34,074 nt of DNA from Glomus cerebriforme (lineage: Eukaryota; Glomeromycota; Glomeromycetes; Glomerales; Glomeraceae), in NCBI GenBank assembly GCA_003550305.1, contig QKYT01000107.1, forward strand, positions 212,978 through 247,051, written 5' to 3'. The stretch's first letter is position 1; the number at the start of each line of letters is the position of its first letter. Shown here piece after piece: positions 1 through 10,662 of the stretch. Under the pieces are notes generated by a model. It was given only the letters and a program-made list of their open reading frames with translations, had not been told where the DNA came from and ran no database searches. The translations under genes and the position numbers were made by a program.

Positions 1-28
1 ATTTTTACTCCATTCTATGGATATTTAG

Positions 29-649
29 ACTTCAGTGATTACTGGAAGAGAACAATTTCCAGGTGAAATGTTAAGACCCTCATCTGAAGATGTATTATTG
101 TCAAGCGAAATGCTTGACCAAATGGTTGATTATTATATGGCAACNTACNAAATGTACAATTTTCGGAAACCGTTTGGAGAAGGAACNGATGATTCAATAA
201 TTATTCGTGTTAAGATGAACCAATTTGGAAGATGTTGAATTGGTTCTAAAATATTCAGCTCGGCAATATCATCATGACACATTGCAAACTCTTATATTTT
301 ATCCAAATTTATGACGAATACTGATGAAGTGGACTGCTATTCAAGTCAAATCCAGTATTTTTTCAAACATATAATCGATTTACCTGACGGTACTTTTGAG
401 CACAACTTGATATATATTTGATGGTATAAGTCAACAAATTCTCAATTTCATTTTAGCGTTAATAATGATCAACAGACTTGTAATATCGAACTTTGGAGTA
501 AAGATTTTTATCCCAAATGTCAGGATTGCATAATACTGATACATCACATTTTAGAAAGATTCGTTCCCGTAAAGTACAAACTATCGACTCGTCAGAACGT
601 GATTGAATATTTAGCAATTAATCCAATTAATAGAAAGTATTATATTTGA
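29..649 (+). pseudogene. Decayed transposon-type coding region (3' part)
   Basis: One reading frame runs from about 29 to a final TGA at 647-649, broken only by three in-frame TGA codons at 236-238, 275-277 and 419-421. The frame is protein-like throughout (for example EQFPGEML, FRKPFGEG, MNQFGRC, and a C-terminal INPINRKYYI). An acceptor-like TAG lies at 26-28, so this may be a last exon; the 5' part lies outside the window. I recall similar C-terminal segments from repetitive proteins of Rhizophagus, but I cannot assign a transposase superfamily with confidence. Three N bases fall inside the frame. The stops fit CGA (Arg) to TGA changes, meaning C-to-T at CpG; Arg at these sites is inferred from family recall. 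It is followed directly by further copies of its own 3' end. Confidence 0.6.
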
Positions 650-841
650 TAATAAAATATGCATAATTCGTGTATAATTCATACAAAATTCATACAAAAT
701 TCATACAAAAAAAATAAATACGTTTATTTTTATGTTTATTGTAACTTTTTACATTTATTGTGTTATTTTTTATTATTAAATATTTAAATTCGTATGTTTA
801 ATCTATTGGATTAATGAATTGTTACAAACTCTATAAAAGTA
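583..841 (+). repeat. Tandem copy 1 of the transposon 3' end
   Basis: This stretch holds the last codons of the decayed coding region plus its AT-rich 3' flank. By eye it is identical, base for base, to 843-1101 (period 260). The copies are separated by one undetermined base at 842. Perfect identity next to an N is what an unmerged contig overlap produces, although a very recent duplication is possible. Confidence 0.9.
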
Positions 842-842
842 N

Positions 843-1101
843 ATCGACTCGTCAGAACGTGATTGAATATTTAGCAATTAATCCAATTAATAGAAAGTAT
901 TATATTTGATAATAAAATATGCATAATTCGTGTATAATTCATACAAAATTCATACAAAATTCATACAAAAAAAATAAATACGTTTATTTTTATGTTTATT
1001 GTAACTTTTTACATTTATTGTGTTATTTTTTATTATTAAATATTTAAATTCGTATGTTTAATCTATTGGATTAATGAATTGTTACAAACTCTATAAAAGT
1101 A
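843..1101 (+). repeat. Tandem copy 2 of the transposon 3' end
   Basis: Exact second copy of 583-841, starting just after the N at 842. Beyond the duplicated unit, the unique continuation 1102-1220 adds more 3' flank, including short gccaaaatttga / ggctgaaatttagcc-type inverted words. That continuation matches the end of copy 3. Confidence 0.9.
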
Positions 1102-1243
1102 TACAATTTGGCTATCAATCAGATATTTTGAATGTTGATAATGATTGAAATTCAGCCAAAATTTGAAACGAATCGGCTGAAATTTAGCCGAATCGTCACA
1201 TGCCAAAACTTCTTATTTCGACTAGTGAATACTAGTGTATTAT

Positions 1244-1625
1244 ATTTTAGAAAAATTTATTTTCATAAAGTATAAACTATTAATTTATTAAAATATGATC
1301 AAATATTTAGCAATTAATCCAAAGTATTATATTCAATAATAAAATATGTATAATTTATATATAATTTATACAAAAAAAATAAATACATTTATTTTTACAT
1401 TTATTGTATTATTTTTTATTATTAAAAATTTACTTAAATATTAAAATTTGCATGTTTAATCTATTGGATTAATGAATTGTTATAACTTCTATAAAAGTAT
1501 AAAATTTGGCTATTAATCAGATATTTTAAATGTTAATAATGATCAAAATTCAGTCAAAATTTAAGCTGAATTGGCTAAAATTTAGCCAAATTATTACAGG
1601 CTGAAATTTTTTATTTTAACTAATA
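1244..1625 (+). repeat. Diverged, CpG-free copy 3 of the same 3' end
   Basis: Aligns over its whole length with 546-841 plus 1102-1220, but with many C-to-T and G-to-A differences. Examples are attcgt/atttgc, aatacg/aataca and aatcgtc/aattatt. I find no CG dinucleotide anywhere in this copy, whereas copy 2 with its extension holds about ten. The terminal coding segment is also lost here. This is the pattern left by deamination of methylated CpG in an old transposon copy. Confidence 0.8.
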
Positions 1626-1747
1626 TTTCTCTTTTATAATCTTTTCAAATATTATCTTATATTTAAATTTATTATTATTTATAATATTATTAATTATTAT
1701 TTTTAAAAAATTTAAATTAATAAATTTTACAAATGGAAACTTATATA

Positions 1748-2103
1748 GCAAAAGCCAGGATTCAGCCGATTATGTAATTTTACAATTTAAATCACGTGAT
1801 CAATTTAACAATAATTTTGAAAAAATAAAAATAGCTTTAATAATTTAAAATAAAATTTTGCCAATAATTATTTAAAAATATTAACTATTTTTCAATATAT
1901 TTATTTTTATTTATATTATTAAATACTGTATGTAAATATATTAGCTTAATAAAATTTGTAATAAAAATTTAAATTATTCTATAATTATTTTTTTTACTAA
2001 TATATTATAAATAAAAAATCATATTTTTTAAAAATTAGATTGGAAGTAATATGATAATTAAAAAATTCTAAAATTTATTTTTTAGCTGAGTTCTGGCTTT
2101 TGC
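1748..2103. mobile_element. MITE, 356 bp, TIR GCAAAAGCCAG, TA target duplication
   Basis: Terminal inverted repeats of about 22 nt are visible: the left end reads GCAAAAGCCAGGATTCAGC and the reverse complement of the right end reads GCAAAAGCCAGAACTCAGC. TA flanks both ends (1746-1747 and 2104-2105). The inside is AT-rich and codes for nothing. A palindromic AAATCACGTGATC sits near the left end at about 1789-1801. The TA duplication suggests a Tc1/mariner-type mobiliser, but TA is weak evidence in such AT-rich DNA. Confidence 0.7.
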
Positions 2104-2533
2104 TATAAGAATTCTCAAATGTTAAAACTCATATACTAGTAATATTTGATCATATAGTTACATATTTTAAAAAATTATAAAAAAAAATATATAATATAAA
2201 ACTAAAAATATTAACAATTAAAATAATTTTATTTAGAAAGTTTTTTAATGATTTATTAATAAAAATATTTTTTATTTTATAAGGTATATAAAATAAATAA
2301 AAAGAATTTATTATAACTAACTAAACAGATTAAAAATAAAAAATATTATAAAAAAATAAATTATATTCTTTTAATTTTTTAATAGAATTATTAAAAGTTT
2401 TTGTAAATAATTGTTTTATAATTAACAATTCTTTTTGCAGTTTTTAGTTTAAATTTTTATCAAGTATAGTTTAATATATTAAAAACTATTATATAAAAAA
2501 ATTATAATAGTAATTTTTTAAAAAAACAATATA

Positions 2534-3389
2534 CAGTCAACCTCCCTTATAATCACACCTCTCAGGACTAGTAAATGCTGTGATTATAAAAGAGTGTGCT
2601 TATAGCAAGATTTTTGTTTTATAATCACATGTATATGAAATTTAATATTAATGTGATTATAATATTTTTTTTTGTAAAAAAACTTTCCAATACAAAATGT
2701 AAAGAATATTACTAATATTAATAATGGTAATTATTTAAAATTACAAAATTTTTTTTAGAAAAAAATTTACATTTTAACGAAGAAAAATAATAAAAAGATA
2801 GAAATTTTATATTATAGGAAATTCATTATATATTAGAATAATTTTTTGTATTATGTGAATAAATAGTTACGCATTAGTATTACTTTATTTAAAGGATTTT
2901 TATAATTTGTATTACTTGTAGAGCTCCAAACAGTCCGGTTCAGTTCCAATTTTCAGTTCTTTTCTAATTGGTTAGAATCAAAAAATATTAATAATTCATC
3001 ATCCTGTGATCATAAAAAGACGAAGTATAGCTTGTTGGAATCATCTCATCAAGACGCATCTAATGGTAGTAAAATCACATCCCTAGCACCAATAAATGAA
3101 AATCTAATTTTTCAAAAAAATAAAAACCTAAAATCTTATCTATCAGTGCTAGAGATGCGGGTTTACTACCATTAGATGCGTCTCGATGAGGCGATTCCAA
3201 CAAGCTATGTTTCATCCTTCTACGATCACAGGATGACGAATTATTAATGTTTTTTTGATTCTGACCAATTAGAAAAGAACTGAAATTGGAATCGTTCGGA
3301 GCTCTAATTACTTGATTTAGGGACTGACAAATGATGTGATTAAAGGGAATTGTGACTATAAAGGAGGTGATTATATGGGGGGACGACTG
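2534..3389. mobile_element. pogo/Tigger-like MITE carrying a nested element
   Basis: The ends read CAGTC...GACTG, flanked by TA on each side (2532-2533 and 3390-3391). The left end, CAGTCAACCTCCCTTATAAT, and the reverse complement of the right end, CAGTCGTCCCCCCATATAAT, form an imperfect inverted repeat. Inside each end are further gtgattata-type words. TIRs beginning CAGT with a TA target duplication are typical of pogo/Tigger members of the Tc1/mariner superfamily. No transposase is encoded. The element is interrupted by a second element at 2919-3306, so the original was about 460 bp. A relative lies at 15829-16251. Confidence 0.8.
2919..3306. mobile_element. hAT-like foldback MITE nested in the pogo MITE
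   Basis: Two inverted arms of about 165 nt (2919-3085 and about 3150-3306) match at most positions around a short AT-rich centre, so the element is nearly one hairpin. The termini are TAGAGCTCC and GGAGCTCTA. The 8-bp word attacttg lies immediately outside both ends (2911-2918 and 3307-3314). An 8-bp target duplication is the hallmark of hAT elements, and TAGAG-type termini are compatible. It has no coding capacity. It interrupts the pogo-like element, so it inserted later. Confidence 0.8.
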
Positions 3390-3391
3390 TA

Positions 3392-4416
3392 TTAATATAT
3401 TATTTTAATATATTAGAATATTATTTTTGTCCTATATAACTTTTATTTTAATTATATATATATTGCAATAATAAAATATATGATAAGTTTCTAATATTTT
3501 TAAATAAATAGTATTAGTTTTTGATGATCCAATAATTTATATAAGAGAATATATTCTTAAGATTCAAACTTACAATATCTTATGATGGTTTATTTCAATA
3601 AATAAGCTTATATTATTTGCTATATTTTTGAATAATATAATATAGATACAATATATTTTTTTTTTGAAATATATATTACATATTGTGAAACATTTATTAG
3701 CAAAGTTCAAAATATATTAATTATTAGAAAGAAAAGGAAAAAACATATAGAATTAAAATCATTATTTTTATCAAATATTATTAAATTATCCAAAAAAAAG
3801 TTTTACTTGATTATTATTTATATTTTTATTATTCTATCTACAAATCCATTAAACTTGATTATCTGGTATCTGCATCAGAATTATTACTATTAGTTTTTTT
3901 ATTTTTACTTATAATTAAAAAAATGAAAGAAATATTTAATATTCAAGTATTTGTAATAAATAAGGAGGAGTGATAATATATGAAGGAGGAATTTTAATAT
4001 AAAAATAGAGTTGATTAATAATTCTTATTATTGGATGCGAGACAACTATTTGGGGTGACCAATATTTTTGTTCCCACATCAAATAACTATTTATTATCTA
4101 TTTTTCTCTATTTCTATTTTTTATTATTATTCTAAAGATTAAACTTGTGCAGTTAATTAAGAAAGTAAGAAAAATATTTAGTTCTACTTTTTACAATTTT
4201 TAGCTAAAAAAAAGCATTTCTAACTTTTTTAAACCTCTCTTTAGAATTCTTTTTTCTTTGCTACAAGAAAACATGATATTAATTTCTTTATTTAAAAATA
4301 TTTTTAGCTATGCTTAAGTGAAATTGATATTATAGAAAAAAAAGCCTATTGCCACCATGGTAACTTATATGATCCTATGAAGTTATAAACCAGTATAATC
4401 TAATTTGGCTACTTGT
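3392..4416. other. AT-rich intergenic stretch, no gene seen
   Basis: Very AT-rich sequence with homopolymer runs between the MITE nest and the 3' end of the GH5 gene. I see no reading frame with protein-like character, no RNA gene and no clear inverted repeat. A Kozak-like gccaccatgg at about 4351 leads into no usable frame. Confidence 0.6.
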
Positions 4417-6162
4417 TTAGCATGTTTGGCAAATATATTTATTTAGAGTTTCTTCGTCAGAATCATACACAGAATACCAGCCTGGTGCTAAAAAAAAAAC
4501 AAAAAAAAACTAATCGATTAAGTCTTTAATCAGAAAAAAAGATTTTTTTTTCAAAGGAACAACTTACGCTCATGTGGAGGATCACCAATCCAAGTAGGAA
4601 TAGGATCACTTGGTCTAGCGATACCAGCAAAAGCCCAAAACATATGTCCAGTACAAGCCTTTTCTTTTTCCAATTCAAACACTTTATTAGCTAATGAAGT
4701 AAAATATTTAGTTCTATTTATTACAGTTGCAATAGGTGAATACTTTGATACACCTGACCAAGCATCTCTTGCCATTCCTAATTGAGACAGTCGAAAAAAT
4801 GATTAAAAATTGAATATTAAACAACAACACTTTTTTTTTTTAAAAAAAAAAAATAAATACCATATTCTCCTACTAATAAAGGTTTCTTTAATGTTTGTGT
4901 AGACCAATCACTAACATTTTGTAAGAAATTTAACATGAATGTTTCAGCTTTTTGATAGTTCTCTAATGAAGAATCGTCCGAATTATAATATCCCCAATTT
5001 TCTACCCATATATGAGCGCTTGTAAAATCTAAATATAAAACACGGTATGTCATCTAACACTTAATAATCTATTAAAATATTAAATATCGTACCTATATGT
5101 GGACTTTTATGCATAGTAATAAACCAATCTTCGCCATTTTTACCTTCAGCACCAGTAGAAACCAAATGATTTTCATCTAATTCTTTAATAAATTTAGCAG
5201 TATCGTCAATCCATTTAAATATAATATCATGACTATTATCGCCAACCCTAATAGCTTGTGGTTCATTGGCTAATTCCCATGCAAAAATATTTGGATCGTC
5301 TTTATATATTTGGCCCGTAATAGTGTTTTTCCTTGTAATTATAGACTTTATGTGTCCGAGAAAATAAGATTGTGTCGTAGAATAAATCGATGAATCAGAA
5401 TAAAAACGTGCTGCATAACGTTCAAATGATAAATAATCTGGTAAATCGGGTGCAGGATATGGAATTGGTTTGGATGGATCTGCCCAATTAACATATTGGG
5501 CGAATCCACCTGACCATTGCCAGTAATTTGACAACGTCTACATAAAAGGGAAGTTTCTCAAAAAAAAAAAATATTTTTTATATAATAAATTAATGCGAAT
5601 TTTTTAATAATTAATTTACCATGATCGCAGTCATATTAAACTGGCTCAATTGGACAAGAAACCAATCAAGACCTATATCCAAAAATCAGATTTATCTATG
5701 TTTACAATCAAAACATTGTATAAAATTCATTTTCATACCTTGAAAAACATTTTCATTATAATCACCAGGAGAATTCATTAAAGCTGGATGCATTCTATAA
5801 GGTTCTCCTTTAGGACCTTCACTACCCGCTATAATTCTCACACAATTAATCCCATTATTTTTTAATATTTCTAAATCTTTAAGTACTCTTGACTTATTTC
5901 CATTTTCAGACGCTCCTAAATTCATTGCCTGCCAATAATTTGCTCCAATTATATAATAACCTTTGCCATTCCTTTTAAATTGAGTTCCAATGACCTTAAT
6001 GAACTCATTAGAAGATAGCTTAGGAATGTTACTGTTATTATCAGGATTAATAATAGATTTCTCGGAAATGGACATAAATAGAATTATTTTTATAAATCTA
6101 GATAAATATAAAAATGCTATTAATGTTGTTAAATATAATGTTAAGACTAGGATTTTATTCAT
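4417..6162 (-). CDS. GH5 family endo-beta-mannanase-like enzyme, membrane-anchored
   Basis: Six exons (minus strand): 5739-6162, 5620-5672, 5093-5537, 4861-5028, 4568-4777 and 4417-4487. All junctions are GT-AG, all phases agree, and 456 residues end at TAA 4417-4419. Residues 4-29 are a hydrophobic signal-anchor, so the protein should face the secretory lumen or cell surface. The catalytic (beta/alpha)8 domain shows NYWQAMNLGA (about 75), CVRIIAGSEGP, SNYWQW, LANEPQ with the acid/base Glu at 251, and VGEYG with the nucleophile Glu at 362. These fit GH5 mannan endo-1,4-beta-mannosidases of the subfamily 7 type. Family enzymes cleave internal beta-1,4-mannosidic bonds; the actual substrate here (plant or fungal wall mannan) is unknown. 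An upstream in-frame ATG at 6181-6183 would add seven residues. Confidence 0.87.
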
Positions 6163-6183
6163 AGTTGTCAACAATAGAATCAA

Positions 6184-7837
6184 AAATATGGTTGTTCAAT
6201 TCGAATTGATTATCAACACTGGATGGATGATCATAGATCATCTAATCCTCACTTCCGCAGTCTTTATTATTTATTATTTAGAATCAAACTAGCCAGTATT
6301 TTATCGTCACAATACCCACCGAAAGTTTAACCCTATGCATGAGGTTTGTATCACAAGGTTTAATAGCGTGATAGTCAGGATAATGAAGTATTTGTTATTG
6401 ATTCGTGTATGTTAAAAGAAAATAAAATAAAATAAAATAAAAAATTCAATTTTTAATTAATTCGTTATTAATTTTTATTTGAACATTTTAAAGTGTTAAT
6501 TGATTAGTTAATAGTAATTGATAAACAATTTATTTATTTATTATTATTTTTAAGAAATTTCAGATTAGATAATCAATTTTGTACAAAAATAAGAAAATAA
6601 GATGGGTAGGTGGTGACTTTAATCTAAATAGAAATCGATTAGGATTGGTATTAGAAACTAAAACTAATTCCAAATCTAAATCTTAATAGATTAAAATTAC
6701 TCTAAGAATTACTTTAAGAATATAATTTTACAACTAAAATTTTTTCTAATTCGTCAACGCAAATCAAACCTAAAAAAATATACATTGCAAGTGTTTTAAT
6801 GATCTTGAATACAAAATATTACGGGAACTTCTATTTCATTTAAATTAAATTAAATTAAAAAAAATTATAACAAAACATAATAGGAGGCTGTCTATAGCGG
6901 AGGTGATCTCACGTGACCAGGAAAATATTAGGGTGTGTTGTCAAATCATAGGGTGCTCCTAGAAGAGGATGACGCGTAAAGCGTCTCTGTCGATTTTTCA
7001 TCCAATAAAAAGTTTAATCTTTTGGACGGCCATCTTCCAGAAGCGATTATCGGTCGAAATACCCCAACATTTGTAGTTACTTCTCAATTGCTTCTGCTAT
7101 AGCATCTCCCATAATAGGCAAAAATCTACCATATTACACTGAAATTAGTACCCCCCTTAAATAGTAATAGGCACTATTCAATCACAAAAGGCGAAATTCT
7201 TGATTTGTACTCAGGTACTAATCAATAAACCAATTAAATTGCTTTATTGTCCGGAGCGTTAGCGAAGGACTATTTACTGTAATGACTTAACAAAAAATGG
7301 TTTATCCCCCGTTTTTGTCCCCGTCACAAACATCAATTTTATTTCCTTTTTTTGAAAATACATCATGATTATCTGTTATGTAACACTTTTCTAAAAAATA
7401 CCCCTGAAATATACTAAAAAAGAAGATCGCGTAATGGCATAACGCAAATAATTTGTTGATCTTGATACCGCGACGGTTTCCGTTTCCCTAGTTTAATTAT
7501 CAAGAAATAATGATAAAATTTATTATAAAAGATTCATTTTAAATTTTATTATATTAAGCATTATAATTCATAATATTATAAACTTAATTATCCCATTCAT
7601 TATTGTAATATCTTTCCTCCCCATTACCATTTAAAATCTTGATTTCAGGCGTTATCTTCATGTAAATCACATGACGATCTATTTTATGATAATTATTAGT
7701 GTACCCTTCTCCTCAAATAATACCCCCGGGGTATATTCAAATTAAGCTCAGATTTGCCTTGATTAGTACCCGTCAGCGCTATACGGTTTTTATTCCTACT
7801 TCCTACGATAAAATAAATCAACAATAATCTGAGAAAT
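6184..7837. other. Intergenic region with a GC-richer repeat-like block
   Basis: No protein-like frame is visible. A short AAATA simple repeat lies at about 6418-6442. From about 6885 to 7330 the base composition is less AT-rich and holds small hairpins, such as gacgcgtaaagcgtc (about 6970-6984) and a gtccggagcgttagcgaaggac word at about 7250. This block looks like part of a dispersed repeat rather than a promoter, but I cannot prove copy number. The last 400 bases precede the pantothenate synthetase gene and should hold its promoter. Confidence 0.4.
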
Positions 7838-8978
7838 ATGTTGCGTCAGTTGCGGCCTCAATTACTTATGAGAATTAGAAATATGAGTTCTCAGAAAGAA
7901 ATACAATTAGTCAAAATTATAGAAACTGTACCTTCGTTAAGAAGTTGGAGAAAACAATTCATAAAACAGGATAAAGAAGTTGCATTCGTACCCACAATGG
8001 GTTCATTACACGAAGGTCATTTAAATTTAGGTAAAGAGGTATATCAAATCCATATTTGTATTCTAGAATTTACTGCTCTCTTTATTAAATTCTTTTTATA
8101 TTTAGTGAAACAAGCGAGTGAACGTTGTCCAATAGTTGTAGTATCAATATTCGTAAATCCAGCTCAATTCGGCCCGAGCGAAGATTTAGATAATTATCCT
8201 CGTACACTTTCAAAAGATTTAGAATTACTTCGTTCGTTGAATTGTGTTGATACTGTATTTTTACCTAAAGTTAAAGATATTTATCCATCTGGTATCCCAC
8301 TTGAAATCGAAAAACAGAAAGGTACATTTGTTGAAGTAAAAGGAAAGTCTCATCAGGTATTTACTGATTTACATTTAATGAAAATTAAAAGATTTTTTTT
8401 TTTTAAAAAAAAAATTTTTTTTTTCTGATTAATAGTTGGAAGGTATATCTAGACCATTATTTTTTCGTGGAGTGTCAACAGTAGTAGCAAAATTATTTAA
8501 TATAGTGCAACCGAATCATGTATTTTTTGGTCAAAAAGACGCACAACAATGTATAGTAGTTCGTACATTAATTTCTGATTTACATTTTCCTATTGAAATG
8601 CATGTTGGAGCCACAAAGAGGGAATATGATGGTCTGGCAATGAGTTCTCGTAATCAATATTTAACACCTGAATTGCGTAATTATGCTATAACATTATATA
8701 ATGCTCTAACCGCCATTAAAAATGAACTTGATAAAGGAAAAAGAAATAGAGAAATATTATTGCGTAAAGGATATGAAATAGTTGAAGAGGCTGCTAGAAA
8801 AGTTAAAGAAAAAAATTTAGGGTTTGAGTTAAGACTGGATTATTTGTCTTTAGCTGATCCATCAACCTTAGAGGAATTACAAGAGATTGAAGAAGGAAAA
8901 GGTGCAATTTTATCGGGTGCTTTATATGTTGGAAAAACTAGATTAATCGATAATTTATTATTTAATTGTACTTTATAA
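7838..8978 (+). CDS. panC/PAN6: Pantothenate synthetase (pantoate-beta-alanine ligase)
   Basis: Three exons, 7838-8030, 8106-8356 and 8436-8978, give 328 residues. Introns are 75 and 79 nt, with phases 1 and 0. The enzyme joins pantoate and beta-alanine using ATP, the last step of vitamin B5 synthesis before CoA. Signature motifs are all present: [11 protein letters not shown] (51-61, the nucleotidyl-transferase HIGH-like site), [10 protein letters not shown] (79-88), FFGQKDAQQ (178-186) and DGLAMSSRN (213-221). Length is close to the family norm once the first 15 residues are set aside. Those residues are Arg-rich with no acidic residue and could be a mitochondrial presequence; a second start at Met16 would give a cytosolic form. 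It converges on PEX10 with 97 bp between stop codons. Confidence 0.95.
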
Positions 8979-9075
8979 ACGTATATTAGTGTTTTAATGA
9001 CAAACTCTAATTTAATTCTTATTATAATTTATTATTAATTTCTCTTATAATTATACGTTATAACACTTGTCAATT

Positions 9076-10662
9076 CTAATAGTTATAAATTGGTAGGAGG
9101 TGGGAAATGTTGACGTACTGTCTGCACAATGGACATTCAGGCTATTATTACAAAATAATAATAATAAATTCAATTAATTTTAATTCAAGAATAAAATAAA
9201 ATACAAGAACTTTTTTACCTTGTTGTTACAACATTCAACAATACAAGTCCAACAAAACAAATGTCCACAAGGAGTAGCTGTAGTATTTTTACGCGGCGAA
9301 AGACAAAGTATACACTTACGAGCTGCAATTTCTTGAGGTGTTAATCCTTCCGTTGATGTGAATGTCAAATCTGATTCATCCCTAATTAATTCGTTAGCCC
9401 AAGTGAAAATCTTAAAAAATAAGCCGTAAAATTTACACTTACTCAGAATTATCATTCTCATCATCATCATCTGATATAGAAACTCCTTTAATTCGATTCT
9501 TTTGGTAAAGATATGCTTGGATGATAAATTGTACTACAAGTAAAAATCCAAGAATCTCATATCCAAGACGTTGTTCATGGGATCCCAATTGTCTTGTAAA
9601 TATCTATAGATAACAAACCAATAATTAACTGCACAAATCACAATTACTAAAGTATATTTATTCTCTTTGAAATAACATACATAACGAATCCCGGTGGCTC
9701 GCATTGATAAACAATAATAAGCACCATAAAAATAAAATATAGAAAGATGAATTGCGTGAACATGATTTTTAAGAAATGTTTGCAATTTAGGAAGTAAATT
9801 ATGTATAGGACCACGTGATTGATCATTATGAGTTTGTTTTTTTCTAGGTTTCGTACGTCTACGCAGTTCTGATATACCTCGCGTGTATAAATAAGGAAGT
9901 ATCACGTGTAAGAAGATCAATGCGGCCCGTTTCTGATGTAACAATACTGAAAGATTAAAATGGGATAAATAGAAATTGAATATGAAATCTGATACTTACT
10001 TTTGCAGATGGAAATTGTCTGGTGGATTCTGAAATTTGCATTATGTCACAATATTCTTCACCTAATGTTTGAGTACCTTTGTAAAGTAGAGAACATAAGA
10101 TCAGATAGAAAAAATAGAAACAAATCGAACAAGTATTTTCGAAATAATTTAATTTACCTAATAAGGTGGTTAAACAAAAATAAAACATATCAGAAATTAC
10201 ATTAACTTCTTTTTGATACTGATGTTGTATTCGCGTTCCTAGAAATTAATTAAATTTGTGAAATTATTTAATTTTGTCAAACGAATTATTATTATTAAAA
10301 AAGAAAAGAACACAAAATAATAATTTGATCCGAATCTTGAATGTCATACCAAAAAACGTTCGAAATACATTAGTTACTTGTTCTCCCAAAACTTGTTGAT
10401 AATATACATCTTTTTGATTTGCTCGAACTTTAGGACCAAAGAAAAAAAATTATCAATAAAAATCCCAAATACCCTCTCCAAAATTAAAAAAAAAAGGCCA
10501 TTTTATTTTTCACTAACTAATATCGGGTTGTGCTGCATATGGAAAGGAAATGTTAAATTTCGGAATTGGTCTTTTCAGTTTATTCATCTGATTTGATGAT
10601 AATTGCGCTGTTGTTGAAGTTGAAGGTATCGCATTCTCTTTCGAAGAATCAGAGTTCGACAT
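9076..10662 (-). CDS. PEX10: Peroxisome biogenesis factor 10 (RING-type E3 ligase)
   Basis: Eight exons on the minus strand: 10518-10662, 10350-10427, 10158-10238, 10000-10076, 9681-9932, 9443-9603, 9219-9381 and 9076-9141. They encode 340 residues, close to known PEX10 lengths, and all phases match. PEX10 is a peroxisomal membrane RING protein of the PEX2-PEX10-PEX12 complex that ubiquitinates the PEX5 receptor for recycling. The N-terminal domain has the family words PDIIRANQKD and TLGEEYCDI, followed by hydrophobic membrane segments. The C-terminal C3HC4 RING is complete: C288, C291, C303, H305, C308, C311, C322 and C325, within CILCLSPRK, TPCGHLFCWTCI and PECPLCRQ. Exon 5 uses an acceptor inside the exon-like reading frame; an AG 14 nt upstream would break the frame. 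It shares a 355-bp divergent promoter region with the next gene. Confidence 0.95.

Noticed and set aside
35..649. Reading the in-frame TGA codons as recoded (Sec or Trp)
   Set aside because: Other genes here use TGA as a true stop (12779-12781, 31463-31465), and the element shows other decay.
4350..4361. Kozak-like gccaccatgg
   Set aside because: No open frame of useful length follows and it lies just past the 3' end of the GH5 gene.
5990..6292. Plus-strand frame over the GH5 first exon
   Set aside because: Antisense shadow of the signal-anchor exon; no protein-like motifs.
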